NCBI GenBank assembly: GCA_030950825.1 | Contig: JAUZQT010000104.1 | Coordinates: 1-7,488 of the forward strand | Origin: Mariprofundaceae bacterium | GTDB taxonomy: Bacteria > Pseudomonadota > Zetaproteobacteria > Mariprofundales > Mariprofundaceae | Direction: 5' to 3' | DNA length: 7,488 nucleotides | Part shown: piece by piece, positions 1-6,746 of the stretch | Position numbering within the stretch: position 1 is the stretch's first letter | Layout: each line of letters begins with the position of its first letter | The notes under the pieces: model-generated | Told to the model about the DNA's origin: nothing | Database searches by the model: none | What the model saw: the letters and a program-made list of their open reading frames with translations, nothing else | Program-made: the position numbers and the translations under genes

Positions 1-139
1 TAAAATAGGCGTGTTTATCATGGATCCTCAATACAAGCCCTTGAGGATGACGAATAAAGTAGATATATTGGATAAGAGCTGAATAGTTACGAAAATGCTT
101 GGGTAAAGCAGTGATGCGTTGAGTAGCGACAGTTTTCAT
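1..139 (-). CDS. 5' part of an unrecognised gene, continues past the left edge
   Basis: An open frame of 46 codons begins with ATG at 139-137 and is still open at base 1. Its ATG overlaps the TGA of the upstream cytochrome c gene (138-136) in an ATGA arrangement, which is typical of translational coupling and is the main reason for calling it. The ribosome site is weak: a GAAG lies a few bases upstream. The peptide begins MKTVATQRIT and continues with a mixed basic/aromatic stretch including RNYSALIQYIYFIRHPQG. I see no signal peptide, haem site, metal motif or recognisable domain in what is visible. It would be the sixth gene of the ccoG operon. The family is unknown, and the frame could still be a chance extension. 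Confidence 0.45.
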   Translation of the reverse strand, partial: MKTVATQRITALPKHFRNYSALIQYIYFIRHPQGLVLRIHDKHAYF

Positions 140-492
140 TTCACTTCAGATTTCAGCCACGCAATAATATCATTGCGATCTCGATCTGACATCTTGGGTA
201 AAACCATACGTGTATTAGCTTTCACTTGCCGAGGATTCACCAACCAAGCCTGTAATGCTGCCACATCCCAAATATTAAAAGGAACACCTTGAATTCTTGG
301 CTTTCTGCCAAAAACACCCGCCAAACTTGGGCCAACTTTCATATGAGTTGAATGCAAATGATGGCATGACCCGCAACGCACGCCTGCCACGATCTTACCA
401 CGGATAGCATTATCACCACTTTCTTCTTCTGCCATCGCCGTAGCAGTAAAAAGTAAGTTACTGAGCAGTAATATTTTTAGGAAATAAATCAA
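136..492 (-). CDS. Monohaem class I cytochrome c, periplasmic
   Basis: A 118-residue c-type cytochrome. Residues 1-21 form a signal peptide (hydrophobic core followed by TATAMA). The haem-binding motif is CGSCH at 40-44, and Met96 in the TRMVLP segment is the likely distal haem ligand. The C-terminal helix DRDRNDIIAWLKS is typical of small class I cytochromes. It probably carries electrons in the periplasm. The start is TTG at 492-490. No upstream ATG fits, and a strong AAGGAG (plus-strand 502-507) stands 9 nt upstream of it. The gene overlaps the end of the preceding lipoprotein gene by 35 nt in a different frame, so it is translated as part of the ccoG operon. The electron partner is unknown; the neighbourhood suggests a terminal-oxidase branch. 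The family call is firm, the specific role is not. Confidence 0.88.
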   Translation of the reverse strand: MIYFLKILLLSNLLFTATAMAEEESGDNAIRGKIVAGVRCGSCHHLHSTHMKVGPSLAGVFGRKPRIQGVPFNIWDVAALQAWLVNPRQVKANTRMVLPKMSDRDRNDIIAWLKSEVK

Positions 493-841
493 AGGTCAGT
501 GCTCCTTCTTTTCCACGGTAGCTTAGGCGAACATAAAGTTGTTCATGTTGAAGATCCTGAACCTGTAAGGCACGTCGATAAATGCCCAATGCACCATCAG
601 GCATTGCCTGTTTCCATTTGGAATTGGAAGTCCGAATTTTCACCAGTAGATCTGGGATATGACGCTGACCTTTACGGTTTACAATCAACAAAAACTCATT
701 CATTCCTTGACGCATTACTTCTGGGCGTGTTTCAAGGTGAATAGTAAACTCTTCCCATTGCTGTGGTTCAGGTGCCCATACTTCTGGAGAAGAGCATGCA
801 GAAAGCAAAAATAATACCATTGCCAGTAATTTTAATTTCAT
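458..841 (-). CDS. FixH/YtkA-like lipoprotein
   Basis: A 127-residue predicted outer- or inner-membrane-attached lipoprotein. The leader MKLKLLAMVLFLLSAC ends in a lipobox (LSAC, lipidated Cys16). The rest reads as a small beta-sandwich. The segment MPDGALGIYRRALQVQD followed by alternating strands (LYVRLSYRGKEGALTFDL) resembles the periplasmic domain of FixH/CcoH and YtkA-type proteins, which accompany cbb3 oxidase and copper assembly genes. That resemblance is from memory of the family pattern. The start is ATG at 841-839, sharing one base with the preceding TGA (TGATG), with AAGGA 9 nt upstream. A TTG directly before this ATG could also serve. Unlike FixH, which is anchored by a transmembrane helix, this protein would be held by a lipid. 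A role in oxidase or copper handling is inferred from the neighbours. Confidence 0.7.
   Translation of the reverse strand: MKLKLLAMVLFLLSACSSPEVWAPEPQQWEEFTIHLETRPEVMRQGMNEFLLIVNRKGQRHIPDLLVKIRTSNSKWKQAMPDGALGIYRRALQVQDLQHEQLYVRLSYRGKEGALTFDLFPKNITAQ
502..507 (-). promoter_or_regulatory. Ribosome binding site deciding a TTG start
   Basis: AAGGAG on the minus strand lies 9 nt before the TTG at 492-490 and inside the preceding lipoprotein gene. It is the reason for placing the cytochrome c start at a TTG, and it is consistent with the intact signal peptide that this start gives. Confidence 0.65.
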
Positions 842-1152
842 CAATGCTGATCCTTTTGGGCGTGCTTTTGCAAATAATCCAATATCGTTTGTTGTTCTAT
901 GGCGTTCATCACGAGCAAACCACGTTGCTCTTTATGCTGCTGCATACGGGCAATCACCCTAGTCCAAGCTTGCGCTGTATGCACATCAGGCATTGGTGGA
1001 CGATGACAACTTGAGCACTGCTTTGCAAACACCTGAAATTCTGAAGAGTCTTGTCTAGGATATAATGCTGCTTCTTGCTCTGTTTTCGAATCACAAGCAG
1101 AGCAGGCCAGCAATACAATCAGCAGTAACTTGGCGTAGTTATTGTTTTTCAT
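841..1152 (-). CDS. Monohaem cytochrome c lipoprotein
   Basis: A 103-residue protein with a lipoprotein leader (hydrophobic LLLIVLLAC, lipobox LLAC with Cys17; CSAC at 17-20 is an alternative reading). One haem site is present, CSSCH at 46-50. Met70 or Met82 could be the distal ligand; neither is certain. The C-terminal helix (EQQTILDYLQKHAQ) is typical of small cytochromes c. The ATG at 1152-1150 is preferred over a frame extension to 1227 because only this start puts the lipobox at the right distance from the N-terminus. It has no strong ribosome site and overlaps the preceding gene by 14 nt, so it probably depends on coupling. Its TGA overlaps the next gene's ATG by one base. It is likely a membrane-tethered electron carrier in the same chain as the cytochrome two genes downstream. 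Confidence 0.85.
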   Translation of the reverse strand: MKNNNYAKLLLIVLLACSACDSKTEQEAALYPRQDSSEFQVFAKQCSSCHRPPMPDVHTAQAWTRVIARMQQHKEQRGLLVMNAIEQQTILDYLQKHAQKDQH

Positions 1153-1546
1153 CCACGTCGCTATCTTTTTTGTCGTTTGACCCCATTCCATCAAAGGTTT
1201 CACTTTCTTCATTTTCACCCGCATCATCGCCGTACATCATGGTCATAAAATAAACAAATCCACCAAACACGAGAATATAAGCAAATGCGCCAACATGCCC
1301 CCAAGTAAACCAAGGGCGTGGACTATCTACCCGATCCCCCCAAAAAGGTACCGTCAGCCCGTACGCAATCAAGATTACCACAACAATAATAGCCCAAAAC
1401 CATTTAGGAACGCGATCTCTCGATTCCAGACCCACACCGCTGGCGATAATTTCTTCATCGGTCATGCCCTGTTTCTTTATCTTTTTGTGCGGATGCGATT
1501 GCCCCCCACCAAACAGCCGTTCATTTTCTTTATCTTCTGCATTCAT
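1139..1546 (-). CDS. Small two-TM membrane protein, unknown family
   Basis: A 135-residue protein I do not recognise with confidence. Residues 1-45 are hydrophilic and charged. Two membrane segments follow, roughly 48-68 (WFWAIIVVVILIAYGLTVPFW) and 82-104 (WGHVGAFAYILVFGGFVYFM). A strongly acidic tail (GENEESETFD, then DSDVDE) ends the protein. There are no cysteines or haem sites. The VPKWFW segment before the first helix and the YGLTVPFWG after it faintly recall the FixP/CcoP N-terminal anchor (PRWW before the helix, YPGLG after), but this is too weak to name it. It starts at ATG 1546-1544, one base after the ccoG stop, with GGGAG 5 nt upstream. Placement between ccoG and two cytochromes suggests an accessory subunit or membrane anchor of a respiratory complex. 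Confidence 0.75.
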   Translation of the reverse strand: MNAEDKENERLFGGGQSHPHKKIKKQGMTDEEIIASGVGLESRDRVPKWFWAIIVVVILIAYGLTVPFWGDRVDSPRPWFTWGHVGAFAYILVFGGFVYFMTMMYGDDAGENEESETFDGMGSNDKKDSDVDEKQ

Positions 1547-1547
1547 A

Positions 1548-2864
1548 TCAGCTCCCTGCCTTCATCATGCCCTGTGCATAGTGGTATACCGTAAAATCAT
1601 CCCGCCAACCATCACTGGTGCGGGCATGCACCGTAAAGCGATGCAGACCTTTATCCAATGTCGGTGAAATATGCATGATCACATCTTTCCGCCCAGCCGT
1701 TTGCCAACGCACCATGCTGGAATCCAAGGTATATTCCGATTCTTTCAAACCTTCGATTTCCAATTGCATATCGGCTGCTCGGTAGCGTTTATTGGAAACA
1801 TTGATGCGGTAATCATTGGCTGTCGTGCCTTGTAAAAGCTCGGCGCGATCCGCTAAAAGAACATAGGGCTGGTACCCGACAATACCAACCGAAAACCAAA
1901 TCGCGCCAATCATGGCCCCAACACTGGCTGCGCGTGTGCGTGATAAAAGCGATGTAAGCCCATTTTTCCCTTCTTTCTCCTGGCCAAAAGAAAAACTCAA
2001 TAAACCAGGCCCATCCATCTTTTTACTCTTGCTATGCAAAGTATCACAAGCCGCAACACAATCGCCGCAGTTAATGCAGCTATCAAACACCACCGTTTGG
2101 CGCGGATCAATATCCAAGAAACAGCTATCTTCGCAATAATGGCAGTTTTGGCAATGATCTGAACGGCCTTCATCATAGGCAATATGCAGCGTCTCACGGG
2201 TTTTGAATGAATGTTGCCAAACACGATAAACACACATGTATTTGCATACCAGATGCCGCATCACAGTGACATCCACCAGAACAACCAGTGTACAAACAAC
2301 ATAAATCCATAATAAATTTTTCGCATCAGGAACGTCTTGAAAAGTAAGGAATGCTCCGATCATTTCAGGAGAGAAAAAATACAGCAACGGAATAATGGCA
2401 AACAACATCGAAACCAATAAAAAAGAAATGCCCAAGGTCAGCTTATTCAGCCAAATATCCTTACGAATTGCTACCTGCATTTTTTTTCCAGTAACATCCA
2501 TCATGATGGCACGTCGCCCCAGCAGCTTCGAAGTCATATTATTCGCCCATTCAGACAAGGTGTTTTGCGGGCAAACCCATCCACAAAACACAGCTCCTGA
2601 CCACGAGTACATAAAAATAAGCAGAGCCGCAAGCATGATCCAAAAACCCATGATGATCGACATATCAGCAAACCACACCTGATAGTCCAGCATGTGAAAA
2701 GCACCTGACATCGTATCAATGCGAAACAAACCAGATAATGGAATCACCACGAGTATGAAAATAACCATATATTGCGAGAAGCGCCGCCAAGACCGTACGG
2801 ACTGCGCTCCTGGGACATGCTCTTGTTGAATAGAAATGTTCTTAAGCTGTTGGTGGGCGTTCAT
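1548..2864 (-). CDS. ccoG: CcoG-like polyferredoxin, cytochrome oxidase assembly
   Basis: A 438-residue member of the CcoG/RdxA/FixG family, inner-membrane proteins that bind two 4Fe-4S clusters and are linked to copper reduction during cbb3-type oxidase maturation. Visible hallmarks are FCGWVCPQ at 93-100, CKYMC at 207-211, a first cluster motif with Cys238, 241, 244 and 248, and a second with Cys263, 266, 269 and 273 (the last followed by Asp, as usual for CcoG). Membrane segments lie near 33-47, 68-87, 143-164, 185-202 and 313-331. A C-terminal Ig-like domain covers about 350-430. Two departures stand out: the first motif ends in Cys-Phe where the family has Cys-Pro, and CKYMC is followed by Val instead of Pro. 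It leads the left operon after a 425-nt gap. The start is ATG 2864-2862 with only a weak AGAG upstream. The family is firm; exact orthology to CcoG is likely but not certain. Confidence 0.88.
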   Translation of the reverse strand: MNAHQQLKNISIQQEHVPGAQSVRSWRRFSQYMVIFILVVIPLSGLFRIDTMSGAFHMLDYQVWFADMSIIMGFWIMLAALLIFMYSWSGAVFCGWVCPQNTLSEWANNMTSKLLGRRAIMMDVTGKKMQVAIRKDIWLNKLTLGISFLLVSMLFAIIPLLYFFSPEMIGAFLTFQDVPDAKNLLWIYVVCTLVVLVDVTVMRHLVCKYMCVYRVWQHSFKTRETLHIAYDEGRSDHCQNCHYCEDSCFLDIDPRQTVVFDSCINCGDCVAACDTLHSKSKKMDGPGLLSFSFGQEKEGKNGLTSLLSRTRAASVGAMIGAIWFSVGIVGYQPYVLLADRAELLQGTTANDYRINVSNKRYRAADMQLEIEGLKESEYTLDSSMVRWQTAGRKDVIMHISPTLDKGLHRFTVHARTSDGWRDDFTVYHYAQGMMKAGS

Positions 2865-2914
2865 TTCGGCACTCTAAAAGGCGACCTGACTTAGAGCAAC
2901 CAGCCCGTATATTC

Positions 2915-2970
2915 ATCAATCAGCGTGATGATAAATCAATGAAATCAATGAGAACATATTCAGCATCAAT
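2915..2970. repeat. Four phased ATCAAT boxes upstream of ccoG
   Basis: ATCAAT occurs at 2915-2920, 2935-2940, 2944-2949 and 2965-2970, so start-to-start steps are 20, 9 and 21 bp, close to whole helical turns. The second and third copies belong to a direct repeat of AATCAATGA. On the minus strand the box reads ATTGAT, which contains the TTGAT half-site of FNR-type regulators. No perfect TTGAT-N4-ATCAA palindrome is present, so operator function is only suggested by position and phasing. Confidence 0.35.
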
Positions 2971-3034
2971 AATTTAAACAATTTATGCAATATTTCCAAG
3001 GTTTTGCCTCATCCTGCCAATCCTCTCAATGCAT

Positions 3035-3057
3035 GAAAATCGTGAGGACGCATTTTC
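3035..3057. other. Bulged hairpin in the batD-ccoG gap
   Basis: GAAAATCGT, loop GAGG, then ACG, a bulged C and ATTTTC form a 9-bp stem. On the minus strand it lies about 230 nt after the batD stop. It lacks a downstream T-run but has TTTT within the 3' arm. It could be a weak terminator or an RNA processing site for the bat transcript. Confidence 0.35.
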
Positions 3058-3289
3058 CAGATGAATCAGAAATTGCGCCATGTATGTGCAAACACTTGCA
3101 GGATTTAGCCTGAACAATTCACAAATACTGTCGTGCCCTTGCTTGCCCCTTTATCCGCAACGAATTCTTTGCCAGTCGACCGTATGCATGGCTACGGCAG
3201 TTCCGACAAAAAAATCATTGCAAATAAAGGTTCTTCGCAATCATCACAACGATTTATGAATTATTCAGGTTAGATCACTATAAAAGACC

Positions 3290-5017
3290 TCAAGAGAGAG
3301 CTTTTAATGTTACCTCAAGTGATTCATCCTCATGATGAACAACAGATAAACTTGAAAGAGCACGGAACAACGCATCGCCCTGCCATACCTTTTCGCTATT
3401 AATTTTATGATCAAGCTGCTGGCTATCAACTTTCCCATACAAGGACTTTTCCAGTGCAATCAAAGCATCATCAAAAGCATCAGATTTTCCTTTTAACTGT
3501 GTGAAATTTGTCATCGCCGCATCTTCAAAGAAACGAGTGCCCCACTCTGGTAGAAGCTTCGCGACCTCTTTGGCATGACCCGCTTTACAGGCTATTTCAA
3601 GCTGCTTACGCAATTTTCGAAGGCTACGTTGTTTTTGTTGGCGCTGTTGAATTTGAGCGGCTGTAGGCTTTTTATGTCGGCTGCCTGAATACCACAAAAA
3701 CATCACCATCAACAAACAAGCTGTCGCAAATAAAGCTGTCAAAGCTTGCCATAAACGCACATCACTTTGATATATCATATCGTCATGCCTATTTATTTTC
3801 TTCTCTAAAGGCTTGCCAATATGCTTCTTTTCCTGCACAAGACTGTCTCCATTTACTTGTTGAAAAGCTTGTTGTACTTTAACCATACGATCCAATATCT
3901 CTGCTTTCTGCTGCATATGCGTTGTCGTATTCCACCACGATATAGCCATGCCAGGTAGACTGAAATCACCAGCTTGCATCGGGATAAGAGCGATCTTCTC
4001 ACGGCGAATACCAACGATACCATCAGCACCAATCTCAGTTCTCAGTTCAGGTTTATCGGGGTATTGCTTGAATGCAGTGTTTTTTATTGGCGTAAAAACT
4101 TGTGGAAGTTGCTCAGCAGTCAGGCCTTTGGCTCGAATTTCAATGGTTCGCGTCAAAGGCTCTCCCACCTTCAAAGCTGGCGCATCTCCATCAGGAAAAA
4201 TTTCCCTAATACTGACATCTTGCGCTGGCAGCCAAGGCCGCGATTGCGGCCATGTACTGGGCATCCCTGCAATGTTAATATCCAAAGCTTGCGACTGCAC
4301 CCGAAACACACGCCCACGCTGATTAAACACCCCCAAACGATTCGCCTCTTGCCCTGTAAATTGCAAAGCGGGAATATGTAATAGACCACTTTGTTGTGGA
4401 AATATTCCGTAATGCCTCTCTGTCACCACAAACTGACGTTGACCACGCACCGTTTTATAGTTTTTATCTTTACCTATTTTCTTAATTAGAGCGTTGGGCA
4501 TATCAGGTTCGGTCAACTCAGCCTGAGAAAGGTTGATGGCGCGAAACAGTTTAACCACCAGAATAATTTGCGCTTGCACATAGCTATCATGCGGCATGGC
4601 ACTTACTTCAAGAAAAATATCTTTATGTTGGCGCTGGGAAACTTGATTTTGTTGCGCCAGAACATTCAATGATAAAGGGGTTGTTGTTACATTCCCCAGT
4701 GAAATAGCTGGAATCGTCAATGCCCCCGTTTGTTTGGGCATAAGATTAATAATCCAAGCTTTACTTTTCTTCAAGCTACCGTTGACCAAGGTATAGTTAC
4801 TACTTTGACTTTGACTCAACACCTCAAAGTGTTGGTTCAACACACTCAAATCTGGATCTTTATCTGCACTTCCATCCACATGAATCGTTAACTGAACCGA
4901 CTCTCCCCAAGCTGTGATTGAGCGATCCAACGATGCCGTTACACGATCAGCCATCGCAAACTGTGGATACAAACAAAGGCATAAGCATGCGATCAAGCAT
5001 TGAACTTTATTTATCAT
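3290..5017 (-). CDS. batD: BatD, aerotolerance operon protein
   Basis: A 575-residue BatD-family protein (oxygen tolerance family). Residues 1-23 are a signal peptide (cleavage after AMA). Residues about 24-420 form a large periplasmic part built of beta-rich repeats. It begins VTASLDRSITAWGESVQLTI, the usual BatD opening, and has further segments such as QTGALTIPAISLG and QAGDFSLPGMAISWW. One membrane helix lies at about 423-444. A basic, partly coiled cytoplasmic tail (QQRQQKQRSLRKLRKQLE) follows, with a helical region typical of proteobacterial BatD. BatD is thought to join BatA/B and a MoxR ATPase in an envelope complex linked to stress or oxygen tolerance; the molecular activity is not established. 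The start is ATG 5017-5015 with a poor ribosome site, 34 nt after batB/C. It is the last gene of the operon here and has no visible lesion. Confidence 0.9.
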   Translation of the reverse strand: MINKVQCLIACLCLCLYPQFAMADRVTASLDRSITAWGESVQLTIHVDGSADKDPDLSVLNQHFEVLSQSQSSNYTLVNGSLKKSKAWIINLMPKQTGALTIPAISLGNVTTTPLSLNVLAQQNQVSQRQHKDIFLEVSAMPHDSYVQAQIILVVKLFRAINLSQAELTEPDMPNALIKKIGKDKNYKTVRGQRQFVVTERHYGIFPQQSGLLHIPALQFTGQEANRLGVFNQRGRVFRVQSQALDINIAGMPSTWPQSRPWLPAQDVSIREIFPDGDAPALKVGEPLTRTIEIRAKGLTAEQLPQVFTPIKNTAFKQYPDKPELRTEIGADGIVGIRREKIALIPMQAGDFSLPGMAISWWNTTTHMQQKAEILDRMVKVQQAFQQVNGDSLVQEKKHIGKPLEKKINRHDDMIYQSDVRLWQALTALFATACLLMVMFLWYSGSRHKKPTAAQIQQRQQKQRSLRKLRKQLEIACKAGHAKEVAKLLPEWGTRFFEDAAMTNFTQLKGKSDAFDDALIALEKSLYGKVDSQQLDHKINSEKVWQGDALFRALSSLSVVHHEDESLEVTLKALS

Positions 5018-5051
5018 GTCACTTCATCCATGTGTATTAAAAAAAACGTCA

Positions 5052-6746
5052 CTACCACGCATCCCCCCCTTGCGGTGATTGCCCTGCATGTTGCTTCTGG
5101 TATTGATACAAAAATTTACGCCGCAACAAACCACTGGGATCATCAGGCACACGCCGCAATGTTTGTTCAAATGCTTGTTTTGCTTCAATATTTCTTATAT
5201 TTTCTTCGCTAAGCTTGTTTTCTTTTATTTGTTGCTCTTTGCTTTGTTGCTCTTTGCTTTGTTGCTCTTTGCTTTGTTGCTCTTTGCTTTGTTGATCTTT
5301 GCTTTGTTGATCTTTGCTTTGTTGATCTTTGCTTTGTTGATCTTTGGCTTGCTGGTCTTTTTTCATTTTCTCAAGCAAAGCTTTATTGGCTTGCGCATCT
5401 TGATGCTCAGGACTTTTTTTCAATACCTGTTCATAAGCCTCAATCGCCTCATCCAAGCGCCCCAACTCTGCCAATACATTGGCTTTATTGTATAGGTCAT
5501 CAATACCTGGCTGCTTGATTGCATCAAAATCATGCAGTGCCGCTGCATAATTCTTATCACGATAATTCGCGGTCAATCGCCATGCTGGATTCTTAAAGAC
5601 GCCAGCAGCTTGCTTGTATTTTTCCGCTGCCATCAGCGCCTCACCCTGACTATTCGGGCGCTGCCACATATCATTCCAAATACTGGCCTCAACAGGATGT
5701 GTCTGCAAAGAAACACACAGCGCCACAAGCAACAAACCACGCCGAAAACCCAATAAAGCAAGCGGTATCAATAACAATAACAACCACGACCCTTCTTCTC
5801 GCCACGCATCATGCATAGCCTGCGACTGCTCTTTTTCGCCTTTATTCTGCCATATCGTTTGCGGATCGATGGTGGGGTTAAAACGTGCCAAAACAGGTTG
5901 AATATCTGTATTATCCAATGATAAAGATCGATAAATCCCATGACCCAACTTTGCCATATCTTGCAAACGCGACACGTGCAGCGATGGAATTACAATATTT
6001 CCATGACGATCTGTTAAGAATCCACCCATCGACTTGGGAATGGGTGCGCCTTCGGATGTACCAATCCCAATCACGCTTACATCATGCCCAGCCTGTGTAA
6101 ACTTTTGTACCGCTGAGTCTGAAAAGCCATCTGAATCCGTCAGTAATAATAGCTGTCCATGTTTCACACTGGACTGCTTAAATAATGCCAATGCTTTTTC
6201 CATTACCCTATTCAAATCACCGCCCTGTTTGGGCATAATATCCGTTGTTAAACCTTGCAATTGCGATAAAATAGTTTGTTTATCTTCCGTTAATGGTGTC
6301 ACAACATAAGCCGTACCCGCAAAAGCAATCAGCGCACTTTGCCCTTCTTTATGAAGCGATAGTAGATCCGTTATCTTTTGTTTGGCGCGCACCAAACGAC
6401 TGGGTTTCACATCTGCTGCATCCATTGAGCGTGATAAGTCCAAAGCAATCACCAGCGCTGATGATTGACGGTACATCGGCTGTGGTAGTTTTTCCCATAC
6501 AGGCCCTGCCAGTGCGATCACCGCCAATACACCTGCAATAGCAAGCAGCCAAAGCGGGCGCTTCGATGCATGCACACCATCAGAGCCTACCTGTAAGTAG
6601 GCCAACAATTCAGGTGCAACGATATGCTTCCAAGATTCACTGGCTTGATTTATCTTGCTTAATTTATAAATCATCAAAAACAGCAACAATAAACATAGAA
6701 ATGCCCAAGGTCGCAAAAAATGAAAGTCTGACCCTATATCCATCAT
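5052..6746 (-). CDS. batB: BatB/BatC-type fusion: VWA, membrane and TPR domains
   Basis: A 564-residue protein joining the usual BatB and BatC parts. In order: a membrane helix at 12-28, a second at 65-83, then a von Willebrand A domain at about 96-290 with the MIDAS motif DLSRS at 103-107, Thr150 in TPLTED, and LLTDSDG at 201-207. A hydrophobic segment follows at about 320-348, then TPR-like helices at 375-455 (NKANVLAELGRLDEAIEAYE), a Gln/Lys-rich pentapeptide repeat at 464-511, and the C-terminal motif RRVPDDPSGLLRRKF usual for this family. The VWA part probably binds a metal ion and partner proteins at the periplasmic face. Its ATG (6746-6744) overlaps the batA TGA by 4 nt, with GAGG 5 nt upstream. 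The reading frame is intact, so the operon still makes BatB even though batA is damaged. MMD gives two adjacent possible ATG starts. Confidence 0.92.
   Translation of the reverse strand: MMDIGSDFHFLRPWAFLCLLLLFLMIYKLSKINQASESWKHIVAPELLAYLQVGSDGVHASKRPLWLLAIAGVLAVIALAGPVWEKLPQPMYRQSSALVIALDLSRSMDAADVKPSRLVRAKQKITDLLSLHKEGQSALIAFAGTAYVVTPLTEDKQTILSQLQGLTTDIMPKQGGDLNRVMEKALALFKQSSVKHGQLLLLTDSDGFSDSAVQKFTQAGHDVSVIGIGTSEGAPIPKSMGGFLTDRHGNIVIPSLHVSRLQDMAKLGHGIYRSLSLDNTDIQPVLARFNPTIDPQTIWQNKGEKEQSQAMHDAWREEGSWLLLLLIPLALLGFRRGLLLVALCVSLQTHPVEASIWNDMWQRPNSQGEALMAAEKYKQAAGVFKNPAWRLTANYRDKNYAAALHDFDAIKQPGIDDLYNKANVLAELGRLDEAIEAYEQVLKKSPEHQDAQANKALLEKMKKDQQAKDQQSKDQQSKDQQSKDQQSKEQQSKEQQSKEQQSKEQQIKENKLSEENIRNIEAKQAFEQTLRRVPDDPSGLLRRKFLYQYQKQHAGQSPQGGDAW
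5231..5350 (-). repeat. 15-bp tandem repeat inside batB/C
   Basis: Eight consecutive 15-bp units. On the plus strand, four identical copies of GTTGCTCTTTGCTTT occupy 5231-5290. Three copies with A in place of C at position 5 (5291-5335) and one decayed copy (5336-5350) follow. In the protein this is SKEQQ four times and SKDQQ three times, bounded by AKDQQ. The near-perfect DNA identity marks recent expansion and a likely length-variable site. The frame is kept because the unit is a multiple of three. Confidence 0.9.

Larger units (their letters stand above)
2865..3289. other. 425-nt intergenic region between batD and ccoG
   Basis: No convincing gene is present on either strand. The region should hold the end of the bat transcript and the promoter of the ccoG operon. 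I find no classical rho-independent terminator (GC stem plus T-run in the minus direction) after batD. Structures present are a bulged hairpin at 3035-3057, a 5-bp inverted repeat CCGTA/TACGG (3180-3184 and 3193-3197, 8-nt loop), and four ATCAAT boxes nearest ccoG. A minus-strand TTGGAA with a 17-nt spacer to TAAATT (about 2971-2999) is a weak promoter candidate, matching 4 of 6 in each box. Confidence 0.6.

Noticed and set aside
1153..1227. N-terminal extension of the cytochrome c lipoprotein to 1227
   Set aside because: It would place the lipobox more than 40 residues from the N-terminus and lie wholly over the preceding gene. The ATG at 1152 gives a normal leader.
2925..2939. FNR box before ccoG (GTGAT and ATCAA)
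   Set aside because: The half-sites are separated by five bases, not four, and the first half has G in place of T. It does not meet the FNR consensus.
3033..3113. 26-codon plus-strand ORF in the intergenic gap
   Set aside because: No ribosome site, no protein-like character, and it spans the bulged hairpin. It is probably chance.
3180..3217. Terminator from the CCGTA/TACGG stem and the nearby A7 run
   Set aside because: On the minus strand the T-run comes before the stem, and on the plus strand the run is A. Neither orientation fits, and no plus-strand gene ends there.
3240..3292. Rho-independent terminator directly after batD
   Set aside because: Only a 4-bp AGGT/ACCT pairing is possible and there is no GC-rich stem followed by T residues in the minus direction.
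5231..5350. CRISPR-like array
   Set aside because: The 15-bp units are contiguous with no spacers and lie in frame inside batB/C. It is a coding tandem repeat.
5079..5495. Plus-strand Leu/Phe/Ala-rich 'membrane protein'
   Set aside because: It is the antisense reading of the batB/C repeat. The hydrophobic repeat arises from CTTTG-rich complement, and batB/C is clearly the real gene.
6725..6733. GTCTGACCC as another REP core copy
   Set aside because: It lies in the intact batB/C coding start and lacks the surrounding palindrome, so the short match is coincidental.
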